The position numbers and the translations under genes were made by a program. 40,021 nucleotides of DNA. It comes from an uncultured Bacilli bacterium (lineage in GTDB: Bacteria; Bacillota_I; Bacilli_A; RF39; UBA660). The notes under the pieces are model-generated. The model ran no database searches. It was given only the letters and a program-made list of their open reading frames with translations, and was not told where the DNA came from. The stretch lies in assembly GCA_947632395.1 (NCBI GenBank), contig CANRPA010000006.1, positions 1 to 40,021 on the forward strand, read 5' to 3'. Positions 17,457-27,009 of the stretch are shown in pieces. Positions within the stretch are counted from its first letter, which is position 1, and each line of letters starts with the position of its first letter.

Positions 17457-18764
17457 ATGAGTGAAAAAGGTATCAGCAAATCTAAAGTTATAGAAATATC
17501 AAAAATAAAAAAAGAACCAAAATGGATGACAGATTTTAGAATTAAATCATATGAAAAATTTATGGAATTGCCTAATCCATCGTTTGGTCCTGAATTAAAC
17601 ATTAATTTTGATGATATAACTTATTATAAAAAAGTAGGAAAAAATGAAAATAGTTGGGATAAAGTACCAAAAGAAATTAAGGATACTTTTAATAAACTTG
17701 GAATTATAGAAGCAGAACAAAAATATTTAGCAGGTATAGGTGCTCAGGTTGAAAGTGAATCAATATATCATAATATGTTGAAAGAATTAACTGATAAAAA
17801 TGTAATTTTTTGTGATACCGATACAGCACTTAGAGAATATCCAGACATATTTAAAAAATATTTTAATAAATTAGTTAAATATGATGAAAATAAGTATACA
17901 GCACTTAATGGCGCAGTGTGGAGTGGTGGAACTTTTATATATATTCCACCACATACTAAACTTGATAGACCACTTCAAAGTTATTTTAGAATAAATAGTG
18001 TTAATATGGGGCAATTTGAAAGAACAATAATAATAGTAGATGAAGATTCAGAACTACACTATATGGAAGGATGTACAGCGCCTACCTACTCAACAGATTC
18101 ACTTCATGCAGCCGTTGTTGAAATATATGTAGGAGCAGGTTCAAAATGTAGGTATACAACAATTCAAAATTGGTCTAATAATGTATATAATTTGGTAACT
18201 AAAAGGGCAATAGTAGAAGAAAATGGATTAATGGAATGGATTGATGGTAATATTGGTTCAAAAACAAATATGAAATATCCTGGTTGTATATTAAATGGGG
18301 AGTATGCTAAAGGAAGATGCATTTCTATTGCTGTTGCAACTAAAGATCAAATACAAGATGCAGGTTCTCGTATGATTCATTTAGCGCCACATACAACAAG
18401 TGAAATAATAAGTAAATCAATTGCTGCTAATGGTGGTGATGCGACATATAGAGGAAAAGTAAGAATAACTAAAAATGCTACAAATTCTAAGAGTATAGTA
18501 AAATGCGATACAATAATATTAGATGAAGAATCTAGAAGTGATACAGTACCAGATAATATAGTAGAAAATAATTCATCTAATATAAATCATGAAGCAACAG
18601 TATCTAAAATAAGTGAAGAAAAATTATTTTATTTAATGAGTAGAGGATTAACTATGGAAAAGGCAAAAGAGTTATTAATAATGGGTTTTATAGATAGATT
18701 TAGAGAAGAACTTCCTATGGAATATGCTGTAGAGTTAAATGCTTTACTCAAAAATTATTTTTAA
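17457..18764 (+). CDS. sufB: Fe-S cluster assembly protein SufB
   Basis: [65 protein letters not shown]. Confidence 0.93.
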   Translation: MSEKGISKSKVIEISKIKKEPKWMTDFRIKSYEKFMELPNPSFGPELNINFDDITYYKKVGKNENSWDKVPKEIKDTFNKLGIIEAEQKYLAGIGAQVESESIYHNMLKELTDKNVIFCDTDTALREYPDIFKKYFNKLVKYDENKYTALNGAVWSGGTFIYIPPHTKLDRPLQSYFRINSVNMGQFERTIIIVDEDSELHYMEGCTAPTYSTDSLHAAVVEIYVGAGSKCRYTTIQNWSNNVYNLVTKRAIVEENGLMEWIDGNIGSKTNMKYPGCILNGEYAKGRCISIAVATKDQIQDAGSRMIHLAPHTTSEIISKSIAANGGDATYRGKVRITKNATNSKSIVKCDTIILDEESRSDTVPDNIVENNSSNINHEATVSKISEEKLFYLMSRGLTMEKAKELLIMGFIDRFREELPMEYAVELNALLKNYF

Positions 18765-18791
18765 TATTATTAAAGAATTAGCAGGTGAAGT

Positions 18792-19829
18792 ATGAAAAAA
18801 GTATTAGTAGGTATGAGTGGTGGTGTTGATAGTAGTGTAAGTGCTATTATACTAAAAGAACAAGGATATGATGTATATGGTGCAACTATGAAACTATGGA
18901 CTCCAGATGGCGAAAATGTCGCTAGTACAGATGCTAAAAAAGTATGTGACAAAATAGGTATACCACATTATACAATAGATTTAGAAAATCAGTTTAAAAG
19001 TTGTGTAATTAAAAAATTTATAGATGGATATAAAAATGCAAGGACTCCAAATCCTTGTATTGAATGCAATAAGTATTTAAAATTTGGTGCAATGTATGAA
19101 AAGGCTAAATCATTAGGTATCGATTATATATCAACAGGGCATTATGCTAAGATAGAATATAGCGATAAATATAAAAGATATATACTAAGAAAATCAAAAA
19201 ATTTAGAAAAAGATCAAAGTTATGTACTTTATAATATTCCTAAAAATATCCTTGAATATGTTTTATTCCCTCTTGAAAACTTTGAATCAAAAGAAGAGAT
19301 AAGAAAAATTGCATGTGATAATAATCTTTTAGTAGCAAGTAAACCAGATAGTCAAGATATATGTTTTATACCAGATGGTGACTATAAAAATTTTTTAGAA
19401 AAAAATAGTGATTTAAAGTCAAAAGAAGGTAATATTATATTTCATGGAGAAGTAATAGGTAAACATACTGGTCTTTATAAGTATACTATAGGTCAGAGGA
19501 AAGGACTTGGTATATCACATGAAACTCCACTATATGTGATAGGTTTTAATATAGAAAAAAATGAACTTATTATTGGTGAGGAAAAAGATTTATATATAAA
19601 AAGTTTTAAAGTTAAAGATTATAATTTACTTCTTATAGATTCTATAACAGAGCCTATAAAAGTAAATGTTAAAACAAGATATAAAAGTTTAGAACATCCA
19701 GCAATAATATCTATGGATGGTAATTTAATAAATGTAGAATTTGAAGAATTACAAAAGGGTGTTACGAGTGGACAATCAGCAGTATTTTACATTGATGATA
19801 TAGTACTTGGTGGAGGTATAATAGTGTAA
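18792..19829 (+). CDS. mnmA: tRNA-specific 2-thiouridylase MnmA
   Basis: VLVGMSGGVDSSVSA, TPNPCIECNKYLKFG, STGHYAKI, DSQDICFIPDG, YTIGQRKGLGI, SGQSAVFY. Confidence 0.96.
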   Translation: MKKVLVGMSGGVDSSVSAIILKEQGYDVYGATMKLWTPDGENVASTDAKKVCDKIGIPHYTIDLENQFKSCVIKKFIDGYKNARTPNPCIECNKYLKFGAMYEKAKSLGIDYISTGHYAKIEYSDKYKRYILRKSKNLEKDQSYVLYNIPKNILEYVLFPLENFESKEEIRKIACDNNLLVASKPDSQDICFIPDGDYKNFLEKNSDLKSKEGNIIFHGEVIGKHTGLYKYTIGQRKGLGISHETPLYVIGFNIEKNELIIGEEKDLYIKSFKVKDYNLLLIDSITEPIKVNVKTRYKSLEHPAIISMDGNLINVEFEELQKGVTSGQSAVFYIDDIVLGGGIIV

Positions 19830-19861
19830 ATAAAGTTTTTTTAACTTTTATAAGATTATTG

Positions 19862-19897
19862 AACAAATAGGTAAATATTTTACTTATTTGTTTTTTT
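19862..19897 (+). terminator. Terminator after mnmA; inverted partner at 21440-21476
   Basis: AACAAATAGGTAAATATTTTACTTATTTGTTTTTTT. Confidence 0.75.
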
Positions 19898-20076
19898 GAT
19901 AAAGACAATATATCTAGTATGATTAATGATAGCTTAACAACGTTTTTATATGAATAAATTAAGTATATTTGACAAATATAATGTATATAAAATAAAATAT
20001 AAATTAATAATATTGACAAAGATTTATGGTTTTGATAAATTAATATTGTAGACGATAAGTATAGGAGGATATTGAT

Positions 20077-21285
20077 ATGATTAATAGAAAAGGTTTTACA
20101 TTAATAGAATTATTAGCAGTCATTGTAATTTTAGCAATCATTGCTCTAATAGCAACCCCAGTCATTTTAAATATTATTAATAGTGCTAGAGCAAATGCTA
20201 AACAAAGATCTGCTGAGTTGGTATATACAGGAGTTCAATATGCATATGTATCTGCTATGTATGGTGGAATTGAAGGAACTTATGTACCTAATCCAAGTTT
20301 AGAAGACATAAAACAATACTTAAATGTAGATAATGTAGATAAAGAAAATAAAGTTACATTCGATAAAGAAGATGCACCAGAAATGCTTAAAATAGAAACA
20401 AATGATGGAGCATACTGTGAAGTAACTATAAACAATGGATTACAAGTTTCATGTTATTCTAGTACAGAAAAAGAAAATGCAAAACATTACTTTACAAAAT
20501 ATGTACAAACTGATTCAGAAGCTGCAGATGCTACTCCAGATGATTCAGAAGTTACAGATGCTACTCCAGTATCATTTGAAACTGATGATTGGGCTACAAT
20601 ACAAAAAGCTGTACAATCAGGAAACTATCCATATCAAGTAGGTGATACTAAAACTGTAGAATTAACTGATTTTGGAACATTTACACTTCGTATAGCAAAC
20701 ACAACTACACCAAGTGTTTGTAATGAGCCAGGTTTCTCACAAACAGCATGTGGATTTGTAATAGAATTTGCAGATATTATAATTACCTATAGGATGAATC
20801 CATCTACACCTGAAAATAAATATGGAACAAATGTGGGGGGATGGAATGGCAGTGGATTAAGAATATGTTTGAATAATACAATATATGAGGCTCTACCACA
20901 AGAACTAAAGGATGTAATAATAGATACATATGTGGTATCAGGGCATGGATCTTCTGATAGTAGTAATTTTGAAACAACAGATAAGCTATATTCACTTTCA
21001 ACTGCAGAAATATGGGCAAATGGCTCAAGTAATACAAAAATAATGTATGATACAGCACGAGACAAAACAAGACAATTAGATTATTATGCTAAAGAAGGTG
21101 TAACAACAGATAATTATTCTGCAGCCATTAAGCGTTATAATTATGGTATAGTTCCTACCTGGTGGCTCCGCTCGGCTCATTCTCTTTATACTAACTATTT
21201 CTATGGTGTGGAGTCTGATGGTGATTATACTAATATGACTGCTAGTAAAACTACTGGTGTCTCTCCAGCTTTCCGAATTGGATGA
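20077..21285 (+). CDS. Prepilin-type protein with C-terminal DUF6273-like domain
   Basis: N-terminal MINRKGFTLIELLAVIVILAIIALIATPVILNII (type IV prepilin/pseudopilin class); C-terminal VGDTKTVEL...WWLRSA...GVSPAFRIG. Confidence 0.85.
   Translation: MINRKGFTLIELLAVIVILAIIALIATPVILNIINSARANAKQRSAELVYTGVQYAYVSAMYGGIEGTYVPNPSLEDIKQYLNVDNVDKENKVTFDKEDAPEMLKIETNDGAYCEVTINNGLQVSCYSSTEKENAKHYFTKYVQTDSEAADATPDDSEVTDATPVSFETDDWATIQKAVQSGNYPYQVGDTKTVELTDFGTFTLRIANTTTPSVCNEPGFSQTACGFVIEFADIIITYRMNPSTPENKYGTNVGGWNGSGLRICLNNTIYEALPQELKDVIIDTYVVSGHGSSDSSNFETTDKLYSLSTAEIWANGSSNTKIMYDTARDKTRQLDYYAKEGVTTDNYSAAIKRYNYGIVPTWWLRSAHSLYTNYFYGVESDGDYTNMTASKTTGVSPAFRIG
20512..20571 (+). repeat. Two tandem 30-bp repeats in the linker of the prepilin-like gene
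   Basis: GATTCAGAAGCTGCAGATGCTACTCCAGAT / GATTCAGAAGTTACAGATGCTACTCCAGTA. Confidence 0.85.
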
Positions 21286-21439
21286 TGTGATAAAAGAAAT
21301 TATATTTAGCATTATATTAAATAAAAAAGTTTATATATTTCAGACTATTGACAAAGTAAAATTTTGTTAATAGTTTTTATTTTTGTAAAGATTAACAATA
21401 AATATATATAAAATGAATTTAAGGAATTTGCCTATTATT

Positions 21440-21476
21440 AAAAAAACAAATAAGTAAAAATATTTACCTATTTGTT
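21440..21476 (-). terminator. Terminator after the DUF192 gene; near-identical inverse of 19862-19897
   Basis: Reverse strand AACAAATAGGTAAATATTTTTACTTATTTGTTTTTTT. Confidence 0.75.
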
Positions 21477-21490
21477 AGTAGTCTAAAAAG

Positions 21491-21805
21491 TTATGAAACT
21501 TTTATTTTTTCATTAATACTAAATTCATATTTATTTATTGGAAATTCAAAAGTATAATAAATATTTTTTTTAAAGAAAATAACATGCCAAGGTTTAAAGT
21601 TTTTATAAATATATAGAATATTAAAATTTTTATCGGTCATAATAATATCAATAGGTTTTAACATAAAAAAAGTATGTACTGAATTACATTTAGGAAAACA
21701 TATTGGTGTATCTATATTTTTTTTTAACATAAGTCCCTTAAAGCGACTTAATAAATTATTGCAAATTTTTATATTAATGGTTGAATTATTTTTTATAATT
21801 TCCAT
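21491..21805 (-). CDS. DUF192 family protein
   Basis: NLLSRFKGLMLKKNIDTPICFPKCNSVHTFFMLKPIDIIMTDKNFNILYIYKNFKPW. Confidence 0.8.
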   Translation of the reverse strand: MEIIKNNSTINIKICNNLLSRFKGLMLKKNIDTPICFPKCNSVHTFFMLKPIDIIMTDKNFNILYIYKNFKPWHVIFFKKNIYYTFEFPINKYEFSINEKIKVS

Positions 21806-21834
21806 ATAATCACCATATTTATTATATCACGTTA

Positions 21835-21863
21835 TTGACAAAAAGATAAAAAAATTATAAAAT
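21835..21863 (+). promoter_or_regulatory. Promoter for the Flp-like pilin gene
   Basis: TTGACA (21835-21840), 17-nt spacer, TAAAAT (21858-21863). Confidence 0.55.
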
Positions 21864-21886
21864 TAATATAGTAATGGAGGTGTATC

Positions 21887-22093
21887 GTGAAGAAGTTAAA
21901 TAGCAATGGTCAAGCTTTAGTAGAATATCTACTTATAATAGCTGTTATAAGTGTAATTGTAGTAAGTTTGGTTAAATTATTAGGAGGCTATTTAAAAGAT
22001 TCTATTACTAAGTCCTCTTGCGATATTAATAATCAAACTTATGTTGAGGGTTCAAAACCTGGTGAAGGTACTTGTCAGGATCTTGAAGAATAA
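21887..22093 (+). CDS. Flp-type pilin-like small protein
   Basis: MKKLNSNGQALVEYLLIIAVISVIVVSLVKLLGGYLKDSI; GQALVEY motif of Flp/TadE-type prepilins. Confidence 0.65.
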   Translation: MKKLNSNGQALVEYLLIIAVISVIVVSLVKLLGGYLKDSITKSSCDINNQTYVEGSKPGEGTCQDLEE

Positions 22094-22094
22094 T

Positions 22095-22156
22095 ATGTAC
22101 AATATCTAGAAATTAAATATTTTCTAGAATTTTTTAAATATTGTACATTTTTTTTA
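22095..22156 (+). terminator. Terminator after the Flp-like gene
   Basis: ATGTACAATAT ... ATATTGTACAT TTTTTTT with internal TCTAGAAA/TTTCTAGA. Confidence 0.7.
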
Positions 22157-22208
22157 TTTACAATAATAGTTATGAATAGTATAATATATAAAGGTTGGAG
22201 GAAACAAA

Positions 22209-23579
22209 ATGCAAGAAATGACAATGGATAAAATGGTTAATTTATGTAAACAATATGGTTTTATATTCCAAGGTAGTGAAATATATGATGGACTAGCTAA
22301 TACATGGGATTATGGTCCATTAGGTAGTAGATTAAAAAATAACGTAAAAGATTGTTGGAGAAAAAGATTTATACAAGAAAGACCTAATGCATATGAACTA
22401 GATGCAGACATTTTAATGCATCCTAGAGTATGGGAAGCATCAGGACATGTAGATTCTTTTGCTGACCCACTTACTGATTGTAAAGAATGTAAGACACGTC
22501 ATAGAGCAGATAATTTAATTAATGATTATTCTAAAAGTTCAATTGGAGATTCAATGAGTAATCAAGAAATGATGGATTATATTAAAGAAAATAAAGTTCC
22601 ATGTCCTAAATGTGGTAAAAGTAATTTTACTGAAATAAGACAATTTAAATTAATGTTTGAAACATATAGAGGAGTTATACAGGATGCTAAAAGTATTGTA
22701 TATTTAAGACCAGAAAATGCACAGGGAGAATATGTCAATTTTTTAAATGTTCAAAGGAGTATGAGGGCTAAACTTCCATTTTCTATAGGACAAATTGGTA
22801 AAGCATTTAGAAATGAAATAACGCCAGGTAATTTTACTTTTAGAACAATAGAATTTGAACAAATGGAGTATCAAACTTTTTGTAAAGAGGGTAGTGATAC
22901 AGAACTTTATGAATATTTTAAAGAATATGGAAAAAAGTTCTATATGGATTTAGGAATTCCTAGTGATAAATTGAGATTTCATGATCACGAAAAACTTGCT
23001 CATTATGCTAAAGCAGCATGCGATATTGAATATTTATTTCCATTTGGTTGGGGTGAAATAAATGGTACACATAATAGAACAAATTTTGATCTTACTAGAC
23101 ATCAAGAGTTTAGTGGTAAAAGTCAGGAATATTTAGACCCAGAGACTAATGAAAAATATATTCCTTATATTATAGAATCAACATATGGACTTGATAGAAC
23201 TGTTCTTGCACTTTTGTTTAATGCATATCACGAGGATACACTTGAAGATGGTACTACAAGAGAAGTGTTAAGTTTACATCCATATCTTGCACCATATAAA
23301 GTAGCAGTTTTACCACTTGTTAAAAAATTCCATAGTGAAAAGGCATTTGAAATATATCAAAAACTTTGTAATAAATTTATGACAACATATGATGAAAGTG
23401 GTAATATAGGTAAAAGGTATAGAAGACAAGATATAACAGGAACACCATTTTGTATAACTATAGATGATGAAACAATAAATAATAATACAGTAACAATAAG
23501 AGATAGAGATACAATGGAACAAGTAACAATTCCTTTAGATGAAGTAGAAAAATATATAAGTGAAAGAATACAATTTTAA
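22209..23579 (+). CDS. glyS: Glycyl-tRNA synthetase (single-chain class II)
   Basis: GFIFQGSEIYDGLANTWDYGPLGSRLKNNVK, YLRPENAQGEYVNF, GQIGKAFRNEITPGNFTFRTIEFEQMEYQ, ESTYGLDRTVLALL. Confidence 0.96.
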   Translation: MQEMTMDKMVNLCKQYGFIFQGSEIYDGLANTWDYGPLGSRLKNNVKDCWRKRFIQERPNAYELDADILMHPRVWEASGHVDSFADPLTDCKECKTRHRADNLINDYSKSSIGDSMSNQEMMDYIKENKVPCPKCGKSNFTEIRQFKLMFETYRGVIQDAKSIVYLRPENAQGEYVNFLNVQRSMRAKLPFSIGQIGKAFRNEITPGNFTFRTIEFEQMEYQTFCKEGSDTELYEYFKEYGKKFYMDLGIPSDKLRFHDHEKLAHYAKAACDIEYLFPFGWGEINGTHNRTNFDLTRHQEFSGKSQEYLDPETNEKYIPYIIESTYGLDRTVLALLFNAYHEDTLEDGTTREVLSLHPYLAPYKVAVLPLVKKFHSEKAFEIYQKLCNKFMTTYDESGNIGKRYRRQDITGTPFCITIDDETINNNTVTIRDRDTMEQVTIPLDEVEKYISERIQF

Positions 23580-23583
23580 TAAT

Positions 23584-23627
23584 AAAAAAATGCAACATGT
23601 AAAATAAATATATGTTGCATTTTTTTA
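23584..23627. terminator. Bidirectional terminator between glyS and the DUF3048 gene
   Basis: AAAAAAATGCAACAT ... ATGTTGCATTTTTTT. Confidence 0.75.
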
Positions 23628-23656
23628 TTTAAAATTTATAATTTAATAAATTTTTT

Positions 23657-24673
23657 TTATTCTATTGTTAATGGTTGACTATTTAATTGAAGTTGAATGA
23701 ATGTATTACCATCGCTAAGAATAACTTCACTTCCATCTAAATATGTATATTTTGTTTTCTCAGTTCTACTAGATTTGCTCCATTTAATTGGTACAGCATA
23801 ACCATTTGTAATATAAAAACCATTTCCACTTCCTATTGTTCCTAAATCTAGATAATAGTTGCCACTAGTCATTTTTGAATCAATTTTTTGTACAATAATA
23901 TTTTTTGTAGTATATTGTTCCTTAGTTTCATGATCTATATTAGCGTTTCCATTAACAAACCTTTTATAAACTTTTTTCTCTGTATCGTATTCATAAGTAG
24001 CATCAGCACTTCCACTTGGAATATATACTTTGTTTGCAATTTGAGCATTTTCTTTATTAGATAAGTCAACATCATTTGCATCATAATTTAATACTAATCC
24101 TTTATCTGTTGTAGAAGAATAGTTATTATCATTTGAGAATGATATTAATCTTGATAAATTTGTATAAGCAGTATGTTCAGTTGCTAAATTCTCTGGATTT
24201 TCTCTCCAAAAAGGACTAGAATGTATCATACCATTAATATGATTTATACCAGTAGAATTTATATCATTTTGTGCATATGTACTCCAACCATAAGCAACAA
24301 AAATAGCATCATGTTCAAAGGCATAATCTAAAAAATTATGTCTAGCACTTCTTATAGTACCTACTTTTAAATCATCTATGTCTTTATACAATGCCATTAA
24401 TCTTGTAAGACCACCTTCTACAGGGAATTCATAAACAATATAAGCCTCTTGTAATCCCTGTTGAACTTTAACAGCAGCAGGTGAATTATTTACTACAATA
24501 GCATAAGGTCTAGAATTAGAATTTATATCAATAATATCTATTGTTCCTGATATTTCTGGTTGGTCTATTACAGGTTCATCATTTGGTTTTTCATCTACTA
24601 TTTCTTTTTCTTTCTTTCCACATCCAGTTATGAAAAGTAAAGAAACAAGAAAAACTAACAATACTTTTTTCAT
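23657..24673 (-). CDS. DUF3048 (YerB-like) lipoprotein
   Basis: Lipobox LLFITGCGK; RPYAIVVNNSPAAVKVQQGLQEAYIVYEFPVEGGLTRLMALY; VGTIRSARHNFLDYAFEHDAIFVAYGWS. Confidence 0.85.
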   Translation of the reverse strand: MKKVLLVFLVSLLFITGCGKKEKEIVDEKPNDEPVIDQPEISGTIDIIDINSNSRPYAIVVNNSPAAVKVQQGLQEAYIVYEFPVEGGLTRLMALYKDIDDLKVGTIRSARHNFLDYAFEHDAIFVAYGWSTYAQNDINSTGINHINGMIHSSPFWRENPENLATEHTAYTNLSRLISFSNDNNYSSTTDKGLVLNYDANDVDLSNKENAQIANKVYIPSGSADATYEYDTEKKVYKRFVNGNANIDHETKEQYTTKNIIVQKIDSKMTSGNYYLDLGTIGSGNGFYITNGYAVPIKWSKSSRTEKTKYTYLDGSEVILSDGNTFIQLQLNSQPLTIE

Positions 24674-24801
24674 TTAACAACACTCCTTTAACTACATTAA
24701 ACATATATCATAAAATATTGTTTACAAATTAATTATATATAAAAATAATTATAAAATCAATAGTTCATTTATTAGTATAATTTATGTAAAATAAAAAAGG
24801 A

Positions 24802-25005
24802 TTAGAGCCCTTTTTTTAATGTGTTTAATATATTTTCTTTTTCTATATCACTTGAATTATTCCATAAAATTTCAAAGAAAACTCCAAGACCTGGTAAAGT
24901 AATTTCATCATTATCTTTAATTGATGATACGATAGATTCTCTAATTTCATTAATATTGCTTTCTTTAAAATTCTTTTTAATACTTTCTCTAATATTTATA
25001 TCCAT
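24802..25005 (-). CDS. sspI: Small acid-soluble spore protein SspI
   Basis: MDINIRESIKKNFKESNINEIRESIVSSIKDNDEITLPGLGVFFEILWNNSSDIEKENILNTLKKGL; LPGLGVxFE and NTLxxGL; start at 25005 with GGGAGGAAT. Confidence 0.8.
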   Translation of the reverse strand: MDINIRESIKKNFKESNINEIRESIVSSIKDNDEITLPGLGVFFEILWNNSSDIEKENILNTLKKGL

Positions 25006-25062
25006 AAAATTCCTCCCAATATTATGATGAAAATAAAAACTAAAATTATACAAAAAAAAGAA

Positions 25063-25920
25063 TTACTTAAATAATTCTAATTTTAAATTTTCAAGATTTT
25101 GATCCATAAGTGTAATATAATCATTTCTATCAAGTAATATATCATGTAGATCAGTTAATGTATATAATTCAATAGTAGTGCATCCAGTTTTTTCTATAAT
25201 ATCATTTATTTCATCACTTACTGTTTCTCCATATTTGATAAATACATAACTATTATTTTTGCTATTTAAAAGATTTAATGCATTATTAACTTCCTTATCA
25301 GTTTTAGTATCTTTATCTAAAGATATAACATTAATTCCATATTTTTCTAAATATTTAAATGCATCATCAGTAACAATAATATTCTTATTAACGGCATTTT
25401 TAATACTACTATAATATCTACCATCTAGACTAGTTAAATTAATTTTTAGTTTTTCATAATTTTTTTCAACATCATTTATAAGATAAGTCTTTTTAATATA
25501 TTCAATAAAACCATTTTTTATATTATTTGCAATTGTCAATAATTTATTAGGATCTAACCATAACTCTTCTACAGAATAATCTATAGGTATATCACTTGTA
25601 GCATCTATTATTTTTAATTTTTTATTTTTTTCATTCATAGTTTTTAAATAGTCAGTTTCTTTAGTTAATCCATTAAATATAAATAAATCATTTTTTGAAT
25701 ATTCATCAAGTAAAACATCGGTAACTTTAAAATCTTCAATATTAGAATCTGTTGGATAAATACTATAAATTTTACTATGATTTCCATATAAATAATTAAC
25801 TACATAATTTATTGGATATACTGATGTAGTAATAGATATATTATCCATATTTTCTTCTTTAAAACAACCTGTTAAACTAAAAAGTATAATAGTTAATAAT
25901 AATAATTTTATTTTTTTCAT
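25063..25920 (-). CDS. Metal ABC transporter substrate-binding-like lipoprotein (ZnuA/PsaA class)
   Basis: Lipobox LFSLTGCFK; ITTSVYPINYVVNYLYG; LWLDPNKLLTIANNI; IVTDDAFKYLEKYGINVISL. Confidence 0.75.
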   Translation of the reverse strand: MKKIKLLLLTIILFSLTGCFKEENMDNISITTSVYPINYVVNYLYGNHSKIYSIYPTDSNIEDFKVTDVLLDEYSKNDLFIFNGLTKETDYLKTMNEKNKKLKIIDATSDIPIDYSVEELWLDPNKLLTIANNIKNGFIEYIKKTYLINDVEKNYEKLKINLTSLDGRYYSSIKNAVNKNIIVTDDAFKYLEKYGINVISLDKDTKTDKEVNNALNLLNSKNNSYVFIKYGETVSDEINDIIEKTGCTTIELYTLTDLHDILLDRNDYITLMDQNLENLKLELFK

Positions 25921-26138
25921 TTTTTTACTCCTTTTGGTACTAAATCAATTCCACCTTTAGATAATGGATTGCATTTAATTATTCTTTTTATTGTTAAAAG
26001 ACCACCTTTAATACATCCATATTCACCTATAGCCTCAATTCCATAATTAGAGCAAGTAGGTATAAATTTACAATTTTTATGGGAATTAAAAGGTATCATT
26101 TGGTATGCTTTTATCATTCCAATTAATATATATTTCAT
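25917..26138 (-). CDS. yidD: Membrane protein insertion efficiency factor YidD
   Basis: MIKAYQMIPFNSHKNCKFIPTCSNYGIEAIGEYGCIKGGLLTIKRIIKCNPLSKGGIDLVP; TGA stop overlaps the next ATG (ATGA). Confidence 0.9.
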   Translation of the reverse strand: MKYILIGMIKAYQMIPFNSHKNCKFIPTCSNYGIEAIGEYGCIKGGLLTIKRIIKCNPLSKGGIDLVPKGVKK

Positions 26139-26326
26139 GTAAACACCTAATATAATTATACTAAAAAACATACGAAAAGTAAATTCCTCAAATCACTAAA
26201 TATAATGAAATGTTTAAATATAAAATATTTAATACTTATTAACATTTTATGTTTAAAAATTACAAAAAAATTAAATACTAATTTCTATTTTGAAAAATAT
26301 TTGATATAATAATGTTGGTGGTTTAA

Positions 26327-26998
26327 ATGGAAGAATTATTAAATAAATTAAATATTCCATATAAAAATATAAAATTATATGATAGGGCTTTGACTCATAC
26401 TAGTTATGCTAATGAAAATAATGTAGAGAGTTATGAAAGATTAGAATATCTAGGTGATGCAGTATTAGAACTTATAATAAGTGAATATTTATATAAAAAT
26501 ACAGAATATGAAGAAGGAAAAATGACTAAATATAGAAGTCATTATGTATGTGAAAATGCAAATAATGAGTATTCTAATAGATTAGGATTAAATGAATACT
26601 TAAAACTTGGTCATGGAGAAGAAGAACGAGGAGGAAAATTTAGAAAAACTATTGGTGGAGATATATTTGAATCATTTATAGGTGCTATGTACTTAGATTT
26701 AGGTCTTGATGAGGTAAAAAAATTTATATATAAAAATGTAATACCTTTAATAGAAGATAAAACTGTAGATTTTTTTGATGATTATAAATCAGTATTACAG
26801 GAATTAGTCCAAACGGATAAGAAAAGTTTAGAATATATAGTAATAGATGAGCAAGGACCAGCTCATGATAAAACATTTACAGTAGAGGTAAGAATAGATA
26901 ATATAGTATATGGTATGGGGGTTGCACATAGTAAAAAAGAGGCGGAACAAATTGCCGCACATGATGCTTTATTAAAAGCACAAAATGGTTTAGAATAG
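26327..26998 (+). CDS. rnc: Ribonuclease III
   Basis: ERLEYLGDAVLELIISEYLY signature; C-terminal dsRBD with YGMGVAHSKKEAEQIAAHDALLK. Confidence 0.95.
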   Translation: MEELLNKLNIPYKNIKLYDRALTHTSYANENNVESYERLEYLGDAVLELIISEYLYKNTEYEEGKMTKYRSHYVCENANNEYSNRLGLNEYLKLGHGEEERGGKFRKTIGGDIFESFIGAMYLDLGLDEVKKFIYKNVIPLIEDKTVDFFDDYKSVLQELVQTDKKSLEYIVIDEQGPAHDKTFTVEVRIDNIVYGMGVAHSKKEAEQIAAHDALLKAQNGLE

Positions 26999-27009
26999 GA
27001 GAGAATTTT

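Noticed and set aside
17457-18764. Stand-alone sufB as an unusual SUF arrangement
   Set aside because: No other suf genes are adjacent in this window, but they may simply be elsewhere; not enough evidence for novelty.
20435-21312. Overlapping ORFs in and antisense to the prepilin-like gene (20435-20641 +, 20787-21065 -, 20804-21070 -, 21076-21312 -)
   Set aside because: They overlap a well-supported coding frame, lack RBS/motifs, and reflect open frames opposite coding sequence.
20077-22093. Complete DGR within the window
   Set aside because: No reverse transcriptase, Avd-like protein or template repeat could be found by eye; only a candidate variable region is supported.
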